Below are positions 39,701 to 52,200 of a DNA stretch of 64,000 nucleotides, one piece after another. How positions within the stretch are numbered: position 1 is the stretch's first letter; each line of letters begins with the position of its first letter. Both the position numbers and the translations under genes were made by a program. Source of the stretch: Serinus canaria (taxonomy: Eukaryota > Chordata > Aves > Passeriformes > Fringillidae); NCBI RefSeq assembly GCF_022539315.1, contig NC_066315.1, positions 96,019,990 to 96,083,989 on the forward strand, given 5' to 3'. Below the pieces are notes generated by a model, which did no database searches, had not been told where the DNA came from, and saw only the letters and a program-made list of their open reading frames with translations.

Positions 39701-42700
39701 AAATTGAAAATTGTATTACCCTACTGTACATCAGAACATTAATTTAATTAACGCTTTGGGAAAACAAAGCTTAGAAACAGATGAAAAGCACTTACAAGTA
39801 AAATTAATATAACTGCTACAAATCAAAAGACATTTGGAATGAATATATTAATCCAACTGTTTTTAACATCAGGATTCATGTAGAAAAGGGATACGAAATT
39901 CCTATTGACTATTCCAGTCTTTTCTCCAAACATCTGGTGATTTCTTGCACTTTTGGCTCTGCTACTTCCATAATTGTATCCTGAATAATAAATACTATTT
40001 GTAGTAGATGCATAGCTAAGTAAATTTATAAATAAGGAGAAGCAAAGAGAGCAAAGCCTCATACAGAAGTAGGCCTTCTATTTATGACTTTCTAATAATT
40101 TCCACAGCAACATGTGGCAGTCTCATAAACACAGACATCATGAAATCATGACATCTTGGGTTTGAATAAAAGCCACAGCTCAGAAGTGGAAATGCTAATA
40201 AAACCCAACAGAAACATCCATAAAACTTGCTAAAATAATTAAATGCCACTTAAAGCATCTGTAACCATTTTTGGACAAGCTTTTAAAGATTACTTCCACT
40301 TGGAGAAGTACCACTGCATTCTTACCAATCCATGGTTTTCACATTCATTTAACTGACATTACACAAATGTTAAAAGATGATCTCTAAGTTTCTGACAGGT
40401 ATTATTTCCATTATTAGAGCCCATTATTGCTATTACATTTATTTCCTGGGTTAATAAAAATAATTAATATTTATTTTAATATTAAGCAATACTAAAACCC
40501 AAAAATTATGATAATATATTCTGAAAAATGTCCCTGGAAGGCTCTTCATAAGAAATGAAGTCAAATTAACATAACACAATAAATTAAAATAATAGTTAGA
40601 TAGTAATGTATTATTTACATGCTGAAGAAGAGCACCTTGAACCTATATATATAGATACCTAAACTCTTGCTTCTCTGACTGTAATTATCATATTTCCTTT
40701 GTTACTGTCTCCTTTTACTTCCACTTAAATTTCACCATAGTTTGTGTTTTGAATTTTAAAGCATATGTTTGCAGATACGGAGAAAAACTGTCACAAACAA
40801 CAACAGTGTCTGGGTCTTATGCTTTATAAAGCACTAAAAAAAAATTACCTCCACCTTGGAAAGTAGCTCAGATTGTAAATATGCAAATAGCATCTAAATT
40901 TTTCAGAACAAGTATGATACATACACTTGCTTGTGTATTTGTACATGTTGTTGGTTGACTAGTAAAAAAAAATAGTCTGATAGTAAAAAAAAATTAACAC
41001 TCCAAGGTGAAGGAGCATTAGTTTTTTAACAGAGCTCTGTACTTCAACAAATTATTGATCCTGAATTGGTGGACTTATTACAGGATCTAGTGAATAGATC
41101 TAACAGTGGAAACCTGTCTGGCAGATTCAGCCATTTGGACCTTTCCATGATGAAGAAGGAGGTGACACTGACTTCTACAGAAAAAATGTAATACTTGGTT
41201 TCTCAAGATATTTAGGCCAACTAATCACTTGAAATTATTTACATACCCAAAAAATTAAAATTAGTATTTTCACAAGAAAATATAGGTAGGATTTTTCCTT
41301 TATTTTACAACTCAGCTTCTCAGTTATTTGTCAATATTTTAATTATGCTGTTTAGAACTTAGTCTAGAACATTTCCCAGTATAATGCTTTCAACTGATTT
41401 TCCACTTAGTTTGAATGACATCTTCTGTGTTAATTACTATCTGAATCCAAAGAGGAAAAGGGGAAGGTGAAGAGGGAAGGAAATGTAAAAATATGAGTCA
41501 GTAGCTCTAGTAAAGTATTAATCATCAGTTTAAAATTGAAAATTCAAGAGGTAGAAAAGCTAATAAATAAAAAATGTTCTAGCACTATCACACAATAATT
41601 AACGTGGGCATGCAGTAACTAAACCAAATTTCTTGAGATGCCCTAAGCCAGGCAAAAAGTAATACCCAATATCCTTTGATCCATTTTGTGAAAGTTTTAC
41701 TATACTTTTTGAGCAGAACTTAAACTTGTGCTCTGATCCACAAGTAAAATCCAGAAGCTAAAATGCAGTATCTCTTACCCCAGGTAAGCATTAATTAAAA
41801 TTTTTGAAGTAAAAAAATAACCAGGCAATCAACACCAAGATAATTTCAGACACTGCCACCCTGCAGAATTTATAGCCACACACAACTCAGAGCAACAGTA
41901 AGAATGAAGCCTCACCTCATCATACAGTTTCAACAACACCACATTTCTTATGTTTTCACTGCCCTGGTTTTAGATTTCCTAAACCATTGCTTCTTCAGGA
42001 ACTGGAACCGAGTGCTTTTTTCTGCCCAACCAACAAAACCCCTGCAATTCCACAATGCAGTGGACTGAAACCTCACTGTTCCAATTCTCTTTGGCTTTGT
42101 CTGGGTTTGGAAGTAGTCAGCAGAGCACAAAAAGTGTTCCTTCTTTCACAGAGCCAACTTCCCTCAAAGAGTAATTATTTTGTTTGTTAGGTACATTTCT
42201 TATGACAGTTTTATGTTTAAAAGTACAAATGATAATAACATATTTTCCAGAAGTATCTACAAAGGATAAGGAGGGTAAATGATGACAAACTCCATGCACT
42301 TTTATTGGGAACCTCGGAACCACTGCTTGGCACAGGCTTATTACTCTGACCAGTGCTGAGATATTTTACCAGAGGTATGCATCTGTTGATGATATCAATG
42401 TAAGGCTTATCATCATTCCTTTGCTAAAATATACATCCCTGTTTAGAAAAAAAAAAAAACCCAAAGTACCTATTGGTCTATTCAGAAGCATCAAATTGCT
42501 TCCATTATTTACCTGCAATTGTGTACAAAACAACGAAGACAGCTAAGTATGAGTCACTCTAATCATATAAAGAGGATAATACTTGCAGCAGTAATGAGAC
42601 ATATGATAAGGAACAATAGGAATTGTGATTTTACTTGGGAAAAAATCTAATAAAAAAGTCTTTCAGAATTAAATTATAGTCTATTACATAGCACAGAGCT

Positions 42701-43959
42701 TTTCAAAATTGCAAAACTGCTGTCTTTATTTTATTATTCACCCTGAACTAGCAGCTCTCATAAACTTTCCAAATTCAATTGCTTCTACCCCAGCCCAATC
42801 TTCCCATCCAATTTGCATTAATCCAATCACAGCACTGAGTGGTTCCCTTGTGAGAATGCAGGCCCTTAAAAGAAAAGGCTAGATGTATTTAAAGTACTTA
42901 ACAAAGGCATCCCACTTTCCTTAAAGAGATAAAACTAACAATCTAGAAAAGTTCACTTTATATAGTGAAATCTTAGTGACTGTCTCTCTATTTGTGTGTT
43001 TGAAGTCAGTAGACTTGCTGTTAATAGATTAGTCACACAAGCAGTCAAATCAGCATTCTTGTTCAAAATTCCTATAGATTTCTAGCAACCCATGAACCAA
43101 GACAAACCATAAACAGCAGTGCAAAACCAGCTAGGCCACCAAAGAAAGAATATACATGAGAGTACCTGGGAATGGGAATGGCCTCAGACAAAGAAAATTC
43201 ACAAGAATAGTATCCAGACACACAATGAGAGAAGCTGCAGTTTTCTGAGGCATGCTGCACCTCAAAACCCCACAGCACTGAACTTCATCCTCAGGACTAA
43301 GTCTGACACATGATCAAGAATGACAGAGCCAATCACTGAGTTTTCTTCTCCCTTCATTCCCTTATTCAATGCACTTGCACAATAAGTAGAGCGGGTGCTA
43401 GAATTTGCAAAAAGTACAGCCACATCCTTTTCAAGCAGGTAGAAGTCAAACTCAGGAAAAACGAGTGACATGGTAGGTAGTCTAATTAAAGGTTCCCTTT
43501 CATACCCAAGGATTTAGAATATCTCTCAATGCAAAGCAGCTGCATGTTCTGCTGGACTCAGAGAGAGCTCTTCAGGCTGCCCATGGGTCACATCACACTT
43601 TGGAATACGTAAAGAAGGATGAATACACTTCCAAGAATGGCTTTTAGCACATTTAGCTTAAGTTTTTAACCTTTTTGTAATATGCTGTTGCCTTGAGAGC
43701 CCAGAAGTCATGACGAGTAGCAGTAAAATGAGAAAAAGCAGAAGACACTTAAGACATCATAAAATTGGCATCATCTTGATTGTACCTGTAGTTTGGTTGC
43801 TCTCTAATACAGGCTAAAAACTTTCATAGCTCCTTTCAAGAGAAATACTAGAGGAAGAAGAGACACTAAATCTGCCTGAATTAAGTTTCTTCTTATCCTG
43901 ACTTTGCATTGTGAATTGGAATGGCCTTTCACTCAGCCATCAACAATGACTTTCATTAT
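36748..43959. other. AT-rich single-copy DNA, no gene seen
   Basis: No supported gene; frames are at most 83 codons. The part at 37470-38340 is GC-richer than average and contains a donor-like CAGGTAAGGAG at about 38223, but no exon could be delimited. A very AT-rich patch lies at about 40448-40490 (AATAATTAATATTTATTTTA) and is of the composition seen in matrix-attachment regions. Confidence 0.55.
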
Positions 43960-43990
43960 GAATTCAATTTAATTGAATTCAATTTAATTG
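43960..43990. repeat. 15-bp tandem repeat forming a palindrome
   Basis: AATTCAATTTAATTG occurs twice head to tail (43961-43975 and 43976-43990). The 21 bases 43960-43980 are also palindromic, with 10-bp arms (GAATTCAATT) around one central base. Probably replication slippage in AT-rich DNA. Confidence 0.9.
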
Positions 43991-45162
43991 TGTAAGAAAA
44001 ATTAGTGTTTATATTTGCTGCCTTGTTTCTATGATATAAATTACTAGACTCCTTCCTGGAATCAGTTAATACTTGTAATGAGAGCATCCCTCTGTTAGTA
44101 CTTAAACCTGCTCACATGCCTGTACTCTCATCCTCATGAGTGCTCCAGCAGAGAAGATGTTGTGTAAGCAAAGCAGCAACACTGGACTGAGTCAGCCTCT
44201 AAATTCTTAGACAAAAAAATAGAGCTTGTATAAACCTAAAATCTCAGGAGAATTTTAGCTTTTTTAAAAGCATATTTCAGTTCCATGTAATAAATCTCCT
44301 GGAGTCTTGGAGAAATGTAAGAACAAAACAACTGGGACAAGATGAAAGAATATATAAGGTGATAATATGGAAAATATAGTCAGTATATGTGGTCTAAGAA
44401 AATGTCCACAATGGTTTGAAAAAAGTTTCCAATGTTTTCTGTCTTCTAAGCAGGTAATTAATATTTCTGCCATTTCTGTTGCTTATTGCTACTGAAATAC
44501 TTTGGTGATGAATAAGTGATGTGCTTAGGGTCAGGTATCATACCTGAGTGGAAAAATTATAAACCTTGTACTATTATGATGATGATAAAATTTATTTTTA
44601 GTTTGAAGTCTTGCAGACAGAACATATACTGTACTATACACTTAAATAAGTACAAAACTTCATGAGAAATACTATCTTAGCCCACCATTGAATTTATCCC
44701 AAAAAGTCCTTTAGTCCTTTAATGGCAAAAATCTTTTCTTCCTCTAAATGCCTACAGAGAAAAAAAAAGTCTCAAGAACAGAATGGGGGAAAAAAAGCTA
44801 ATTATCTTTAAGTTATTCAAAGGGTATTGTTCTTGGCAAATTTTCTCCTTGGTACAACCATTAGAATTCCTGATAATGTGGGGAATGAATGACCTTTAAT
44901 TATTACTGTAACACAAAACAAGCAGAAGAGAAGTAAGGAAGCACCCAGCCAAGTATCACAATCCTAGGTGAATTAGAGAAGCATGAAGTTCTGAAAATCA
45001 GAAGCTTTGAATAATACTTTTTCTTTCCCTACTATGTTTACTTTCTGTCTCACAGTCTTATTAACAATATTTCATCTAGGATTTCATGATCACCCAGTAT
45101 TATCTTCTGCATCCTTGACTTCTAAGCCATACCTGCAGAGGGGCATCTCAGAACCATGACCC

Positions 45163-45195
45163 AACATCCCAGATCTCTACGGGATCTGGGATGTT
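45163..45195. repeat. Perfect inverted repeat, 13-bp arms, 7-nt loop
   Basis: The left arm AACATCCCAGATC (45163-45175) pairs exactly with GATCTGGGATGTT (45183-45195) across the loop TCTACGG. The stem is too short and isolated for a usual microRNA precursor. It could form a small cruciform, bind a dimeric protein, or be the trace of a templated mutation. Confidence 0.95.
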
Positions 45196-45695
45196 ATACT
45201 TTAGAGGTATCTGTCCCTAGTTCTTGATTGCACATTTCCAAATTCTCTTGAGTTCCTGACAGGTGATTTACCCATCTCAACAAAATGCAAGTAGCTCAGT
45301 GAGAAGAACAGAGGATTGAATAATCAGATCTTTTCAGTCTAAACCTGGGCAATCATGTATCATTCTGTGTCTCCAGGGACAATAAATAGAGCTTACGATT
45401 TCGCATTTTGCAAGAAACCTTTATGGCAACGAATAGCCAACAAAAAATGCATCTGCCTAATTTAGTATGTTAGTATAACTCCAAGTATTTTCAGTGATCA
45501 TATATACACATGATCTACCATCTAGGATAAACCACTGATTAATGATCAAACTGGTTTTTTTTCTTTCTTTGGAGGGCTCTAAGTGACCTGTAAAAGACAG
45601 CAGTTTGTCCCTCCAAGTCATTACTACATCATGGTCCAAGCCTACTGGTGTTAAACCCAATTCTTACTGTAAGCCATTTTGAAGATACTCCTTTC

Positions 45696-45763
45696 AAAAA
45701 GAAAATAAAAAAAACAAAAAAACCACCAAAAAACAGGACAAAGCAAAACACCAAACCCAAAAG
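45696..45763. repeat. A/C-rich low-complexity tract
   Basis: A 68-bp stretch almost wholly of A and C with scattered G. It is the complement of the G/T-rich type of tract seen at 57865-58012. Confidence 0.85.
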
Positions 45764-46807
45764 CCTCCTCTAAAACAGATAGATAAGTTGAGAGAAATAA
45801 CCCATTTGCAAACTCAGGTAGAACTGTACACATGGAATGATTAAAAAAAAATTTGGACCAGTCAGTATTTGGGTAACAAGAATCTAACTTCCACAAAACT
45901 CACACACCAAATTAGATAAATTTGTATCAGTTGAATTTACTTGAAACTTCCCACCTTTTGGAGGCCTTCCTAATCAGAATAACCATAATTCAGAATTCAT
46001 ACCTCAAAACAGAAAATGGTTATCTCTGGTTAGGCCAAACATAATTTTTACAACTCATTTTACAGCTGCTAAGTTCCATATAACTGGCAAAAGTTGTTAA
46101 CTCCATTTTTAATTCTAACAGATGTTCTTTAAAAATATGAGAAGGGAAGGGTTGCAATCAAGTGAAAGATAAATTATTCTGTTGTTCACAAAGTTTAGGT
46201 ATCTGTGCAAACTGGTTGTATACTTCTCATTTAAATGAGTATGTTTGGTGTGGGAAGAGCTCTTCAAAATCAGCTTCTAAGGAGCCAGCTGGAAAGAAAT
46301 AAATGATCAAGCAAATTAAAAACAGGCAATAGTGTCACTCAGCCCTCTGGTTTCAGAGAACTTACAGCACATGATTTTTAATGGCTTGGTTTCCTTGGCA
46401 AAATAATGATATAATTATTCAGGTCCCCAAGAGATCCATGATTTTCAATACCTAAAAGCTTTTTAATCTGCATTTGTTGAATTATACACAGATTTGAGGA
46501 CATCATAATCTTTGAGGATTAATCACATAATACCTAGCATAAAATGTTCCACAAATATATTGAAACATAGGCATGACAATTCATGGAGTGTTTAAATAAA
46601 AAACTAGACTGAACAAAGCTGTGAGGAGGAAAGGCTTACCATTATTTAAGCTAATACACTGAATAAACACTTTAAAAAATAACCTTGGCATAAGTCATAA
46701 AACAGGCACTAATTTTATAAAAATGTTCTTGAGAAGTGGAGACTCTAAATTCTCACTTAAGTGTCCCTCACAACCACATATCCAAATCTCATTCAAAGTG
46801 TCAGCAG

Positions 46808-46987
46808 CGAAAAAACGCCGCGTACGATGACAAAGCATCCAAACTCCAACTCCTGCATCCCCTCTGTGGGAAGGGTTTGTAAGTGCCCCCAGTGCCATTT
46901 GCTGCACAGCTCAGTGAAATAAGCGATGGCCGCTGCCTCAACAAAGGGTGCCAGCGGAGTGGGACTCGGGGCCACCCTGTGACATCG
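46808..46987. promoter_or_regulatory. Short CpG-dense patch, possible promoter
   Basis: About ten CpG dinucleotides fall in 180 bp, including the cluster ACGCCGCGTACG, in a region where CpG is otherwise rare. A consensus splice donor (GGAAGTAAGT, GT at 47035-47036) follows 50 bp downstream on the plus strand. This could be the first exon and promoter of an unannotated transcript. It could also be a decayed repeat not yet drained of CpG. No TATA box or coding frame supports either reading. Confidence 0.2.
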
Positions 46988-48818
46988 TGCAGAGCCCCAC
47001 ACAAGTGGTTGCACAGCTACCAGCTACTCAGGAAGTAAGTAGCTGTAGGATCTGCTCCACACAGACATCAGAATTAGGCTTCTATAGAGCAAAATAAGAA
47101 GTTATTTTATGATTGAAAGCAAGATATATCCCCTGTCTCAAATGTGCCTGATGTATTATGGTAAACGAGGAAGGATTATAGACTTACTCAAAGTGCTTAA
47201 AAAATCGATCAAATTTTTCAAGATGTAAAGTTATGACACAAGGAAGTGTCCATTAAGGCGGGGAAAAATTTTAAAATCATTGATTTCTGGGGAGTTAGGA
47301 TCAATCTTTTTGAGTATGAAATGGAGTGTGCAACCTTCACTCAAGGGGCAAGCAATCTCTTTAACCTCACCTAAGGGAAAACTATTCCACCTTCCTTCCA
47401 AATAAGAAAGAATTGTTTTTTCTCGTGAACCTGCTGTTTTCCTAATGATGACAGCTTGCTTTTTCTCTGCCCAGCTTTAGAGTCCCGAGTTAAGTGAAGA
47501 TCAGAAATGAATGATCACTGTACCTACCAGTGCAAAGGAAGGATAAGGAATGCTACGATTCATCCCTGACACAGCGGTGCTAAAAGAGAAGCAGTGCTGG
47601 TGCTATCTTTCTCAAGAACATGACGGTCACATTAAGATCAGCCCGCCAAACAGGAAGTGTCATTCAAGTCCTCCATCAAGTGGAAGAAGACATTACCCTT
47701 ATACCTATGAATCATAATGAAAGGGCAAGCTGTGCTTCAGAAAAAAAATTTAGTTTTTCTTACAGCCATCCCCTGATTCATAACAAGCCCATCAATTTTG
47801 TGCTTCTTAAAGGCACTCTCAGACATCCATTGTTACTACGCCACATCTTCTCCCCAGTAACTTGTTCAGGAGAGATGCTTTTGAAGAAAAGAAATGGCAG
47901 AGAGAACAGGAACTGGAAAACATGACAGTATTTGATCATGAAAGACTGCTGTATAAGTACTCCTCGTTGATCATTAAGGATGGGAAATACTTATTAATAT
48001 TGCGCTGCAATGATATTCATAATTTCTTCTTTAAAGGAAATTCTGATTTAAAGTGAAGAACAATCTTACACTCTGATAGTAGTATATTGATAAGCATTAT
48101 TGACTACACCAGGGAATTGAAACGGATTTGGGTTTGTATGGCTTCATCCCTATTCTAACAGTTAATTCTGTCATTTGCAAAGACATGCTATTCCACTTAA
48201 TTTTTGAAAAATTTTTTGATTTAAAATTAATGTTGTGAGGCCCTCAAGAAGTATCATAAAACATTTCAAAGCCAGCAGAATGATATAATTTTTATGCAGT
48301 GAGCCCTGTAGCACTGCATTTCAACTGTCACGATGATATCTTAATATTTCATAAACGTTCTCCCTTATTTTATGAATTTCAGGCAGTAATCTGAAAAGCA
48401 GTCTGAGTAAAAAGAGTGTTTGTTGAATAACATATTTCCCTTCAGTAAGTGAACTTACTGAATCAAATCCTGCAGAATTATTCAAACATTTGTCTGCATT
48501 GTTTATACTCTCCAATTCCAACATATTTTCCTCTTAAAATATATTCATTCAGGTTTCTACTTTTATAGACATCTGATAAACATGAAAGTTAAGCAGACAC
48601 TTTACAACAGATAATTTTATTTTCATTCCAATTCAGAACAACGAGAATTTTAGGACTGTGTTTAATTGTCACATTCAAATAAGAAGTCTTGGTTTTCTGA
48701 CCACAGTGATTTATGTGGAAACATTAATTGGAGGTAGAATACTGTTACTTTATCACAGAAACCAGTTGTTACCAAGGTCGAATAGGTTTAGGGTTGCTGA
48801 AAATGTTTGTTAGTTTTG

Positions 48819-48839
48819 TTTTTTTTTTTTTTTTTTTTT
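48819..48839. repeat. T21 homopolymer
   Basis: A run of 21 T, preceded by TTTGTTAGTTTTG. No retroposed gene body adjoins it on the downstream side. Confidence 0.9.
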
Positions 48840-49339
48840 ACTCTGTAACTAATTGCAAAGTTTTTAAAGACATAGTATAAGATGGGTGCCTAGTTTAAAG
48901 CAGAACAAAAAAAAACCAAAAACCTGTCTGAAGCCTCTCCCACTATTACAAAGACTGCAACTAAGGTAATTATGTTTGTGTGCTGCTTAAAATGATGGAG
49001 TTGTCTGAATTTTGTGCCTAGATATTAGACAGATGCTTTTATTCCTAGCTTTAATTTATACTTTCTCTGATGTTTTGCAGTTAATCAAGCCAGCATTAGA
49101 TATTTCTGTTAAAATAATTTACTTTTAATCTTGTATGCTAGAAATCTTATTTTTGTGTTTGTTTTTTCCCCTACACCACAGACTTGCTATATTTATGCCA
49201 CCTTAAAAGAGATATGGAACAACAAAAACATCCCCACAAAAGTAATTTTATAATCTGTCTGTATAGAATTCACCAGAAACTGAAGCACAGACTGTTTCCA
49301 AGCACAATGTCAGATTTTATTTTTTAAAATTTTTTTGGG

Positions 49340-49391
49340 GCAACATTTTAAAACAAAATAATGGCAGCAACATTTTAAAGAAAATAATATG
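49340..49391. repeat. Imperfect 27-bp tandem duplication
   Basis: GCAACATTTTAAAACAAAAT at 49340 is repeated as GCAACATTTTAAAGAAAAT at 49367, with a short spacer. Probably a local slippage duplication. Confidence 0.8.
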
Positions 49392-50188
49392 CATAATATT
49401 TCAACTGTGAACTTTGTAGCCTATCACAGACTTGCATTTGCAACCTTTCATCAATACTATTATTAAATATTTTGTTACTACCAGTTATTGTCTTTTTGTA
49501 ATCTCTTTGCCTTATGCAAACATATTTCTGCTACTATTCCTCAGTTGCCCTCTAACAGTGAAGCAAAAGACATGGAAAAGTTTGTTTTGGTGAGTAACAT
49601 ATCTATTGTCCAGAACAAGTGGAAATTGAAAATGATGAGCAATTACTAAACTCCAGGAGTTCAAAACTGGAATTCTGCTTTAGGCTTATATATAGAATAT
49701 TGCACCATTAAATAATTAGATCACTGAAACAAAATAATTAGAGTCATAATGCTATAACTCTACACTTTTATCTCTGTATGTATAGCTGGATTTCTACATA
49801 CTACAGGAAGTGCAACTTAAGACCTAAGCTACGTAAAGACGCTAGATTGTATTTTCTGAAGGGAAAAACACATTTACAATGTGAAAATGTATAAATACTT
49901 ACTATTTAGCACACCTGAAATTGTATTGTCCTAATAATGACTAGAATAAACCAATAAACAGGGCTGAAATACTTTGTCTAACCATGACATAAGTGGCATA
50001 ATCCCCTAAGAAGATTTTTCTCCCCAGGAGGATAAATTTTAATTGCATTTTTTGTCAGTACAAAAAGTTATGAAAAACAATTTGTAGTTACAAAAGCACT
50101 ATAGACTGGTAGAAGATGTCCACTCCCAAATGTGACTACTGGACCAGACTCTTTGGCAGTCATGAATGAAAGAATTTCATTTCACAAT

Positions 50189-50202
50189 AAAAAAAAAAAA
50201 AA
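50189..50202. repeat. A14 run
   Basis: A short homopolymer A run within unique sequence. Confidence 0.85.
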
Positions 50203-51179
50203 TCCAACATATTATATCACTGATTAGCATATGCACCTCTTTATTAAAAGAGATTGAGTTTGCCCTATCATAGCACATTTATTCACTGAATTTTATATGC
50301 TTAAGTTTAGACATGAAAATCTACACTTCTAATCAAAGATCTGCAGAGGGTTTAAGAATCTCAGGCACTCAGAATTTTTGATATAAGGTTCATATTGTGA
50401 GTACAGGTCCTAATCGTGTTAAAGACAAAAGGCATGTTGTGTGGTTTTTGGCTGACATCATCTCCATTTTACCAATGAAAAATAAAATGGAAAGGTCAAC
50501 TCTGGTAATCTTACACATCATGAGCAAGGCATAAAGTAGACCACAAGGGCTTCAGGATAACTTATGGAGTAATTATAGAGGAAAACAGAGATAAAATGAT
50601 ACAGAGTTCTGGAAAAGAAGATATGAAATCAGTTAAAGCATCACTGAGAAGTCAAGATAAAACCAAATAAAAAAGAGTGAGAAAGTAAGTCAGACTTGCT
50701 AGAGAAGTTCTACACCACCCTTAAAATAACCCACTTTTATTAGTATTGAGGCAACTAATTTCAGATGAAATAGTAGAATACTAAATTGAATCTCAAGTGT
50801 GAAGACGATAGTTTGATTCCTTTTCTTCCGTCAGCATCCTTACTCTTCTCAGGGCACCTAACCCATGCTAAAAAATAAAGAATGAGTTTCATGTGAATGC
50901 ATAACCAAAGTAAAATTTTTCCAATTTTTGCAAGAAAAATTATACCTTCAGCTATTAATTCAGTTGCTATCAATGTAAGGCCCACTCTCGCACCTTCAAA
51001 GCACACCTTGATGACATTAATCCAGAATTATTTCATCTGCAGCCAGGGATAAGCTTAACATAATGGAATCTTTCTGAACTCAGGTAGATTAAAACAGCCC
51101 TATGAATGCTAACCAAGCTAAAAATAGGTGCTAAATTATTTTAATCTTGTTATTGAATAGTAACAAGACATCACAAAAT

Positions 51180-51210
51180 GAAACCAATTTATATTATACA
51201 AATTGGTTTC
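51180..51210. repeat. Perfect inverted repeat, 11-bp arms, 9-nt loop
   Basis: GAAACCAATTT (51180-51190) and AAATTGGTTTC (51200-51210) are exact reverse complements around the AT-only loop ATATTATAC. Each arm contains ATTGG or CCAAT, the core of the NF-Y recognition box, in opposite orientation. Binding is not shown. Confidence 0.95.
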
Positions 51211-51449
51211 TCTGCTCTAAAAGATCTCAGGAAATGGTAGGGCATTTCATTATGGGTGTGAAGGAAGGAAAAGAGTTGCAACACTTGAAGACTTGTTTCA
51301 TACAGCTGTGCTTTCCACACAAAAACAGGTTTTAAAAGATACTGAGCAAACACATCCGATAGATCTTAGAATTTGGGTTAGACCCTCTTGAAAAACCTGA
51401 AGGAAAAGTGAGATTTAACCCAAAAGAACATGAAGTCTCAATAGCTTTG

Positions 51450-52200
51450 TATGCCTAAGCTCAGCCACCCTTGTTGAAAGCAGGGCAGAGGATTGCCAGC
51501 TCTTTGAAACACGACCTGCACATGCTAAGGAATTCTGTCTGGCAGATAAACACAGGATTACATCCAGCATCCACTGGCACCCTCAGCACAGAGCTCCCTG
51601 CCCAATACATAGCCTGATGCCATGAGGACAGTGGGCATCACTCCCTGCAGCCTCAGGTACGTGGGAATGTGAAACAATGCAAGCAACAGTTCTCCAACAG
51701 TGATGGTGCAACAACATACACACAGACAAAAATGCCTCCCAAAAATGGGCCTTTTTCCATCTGATGCCATTCTCCTTGCAGGACGACCTGCTCAGTGCTA
51801 GGGCAAAGCTTCCAGCATACAGACACACATTATTTACTGCATGACTTGTCACTGAGCCACACTGTACTACACACAACACATAGAACGTATGTAAAACGTT
51901 TTCCAGCACAACACTTTGTGCAAGCAGTCTCTGAATGCTGCTGCTGCAGGACCTTTAAATGTCTGTCAGAGAAGGGATGGCCAAGCTCTCTCAAACCAAG
52001 AAGACTTTTAGTTATCCTGTGCAAAATTCTCCCTGCAGCCTCATGGTGACCAAATCTGTTGTACAGGAAGAACAACCTCTCTCCCTTCCTGTATGGTTTC
52101 TGCAGGACCACTAACAGTGGCGTGGCATTAATTCTACATTGAGAGTCTTCCTCATATTGCATCATACGTAAAACAAAAGACACCTTTGTCCTCTCAGTGC
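51450..52200. other. GC-elevated block of unknown nature
   Basis: A roughly 750-bp block visibly richer in G and C than its surroundings, with overlapping open frames on the minus strand (51583-51909, 108 codons; 51830-52183, 117 codons beginning at GTG) and on the plus strand (51795-52049). The two minus-strand frames are in different phases and resemble no protein I know. Composition suggests an old LTR or other repeat, or an unrecognised exon cluster. I could not match it to CR1 or to the ERVL-type LTRs above. Confidence 0.4.

Larger units (their letters stand above)
43991..51449. other. AT-rich single-copy DNA, no gene seen
   Basis: No supported gene. Frames up to 101 codons (47620-47925, plus) are unrecognised. 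The CpG patch at 46808-46987, two perfect hairpins (45163-45195 and 51180-51210), a 27-bp imperfect duplication (49340-49391) and low-complexity runs are listed separately. Confidence 0.55.

Noticed and set aside
40920..41000. Repeated AGTAAAAAAAAA phrases suggesting an array
   Set aside because: Only two copies with an uneven spacer in A-rich DNA; ordinary low complexity.
51830..52183. 117-codon minus-strand frame as a gene
   Set aside because: It starts at GTG and has no recognisable protein features. Kept only as part of the unexplained GC-elevated block.
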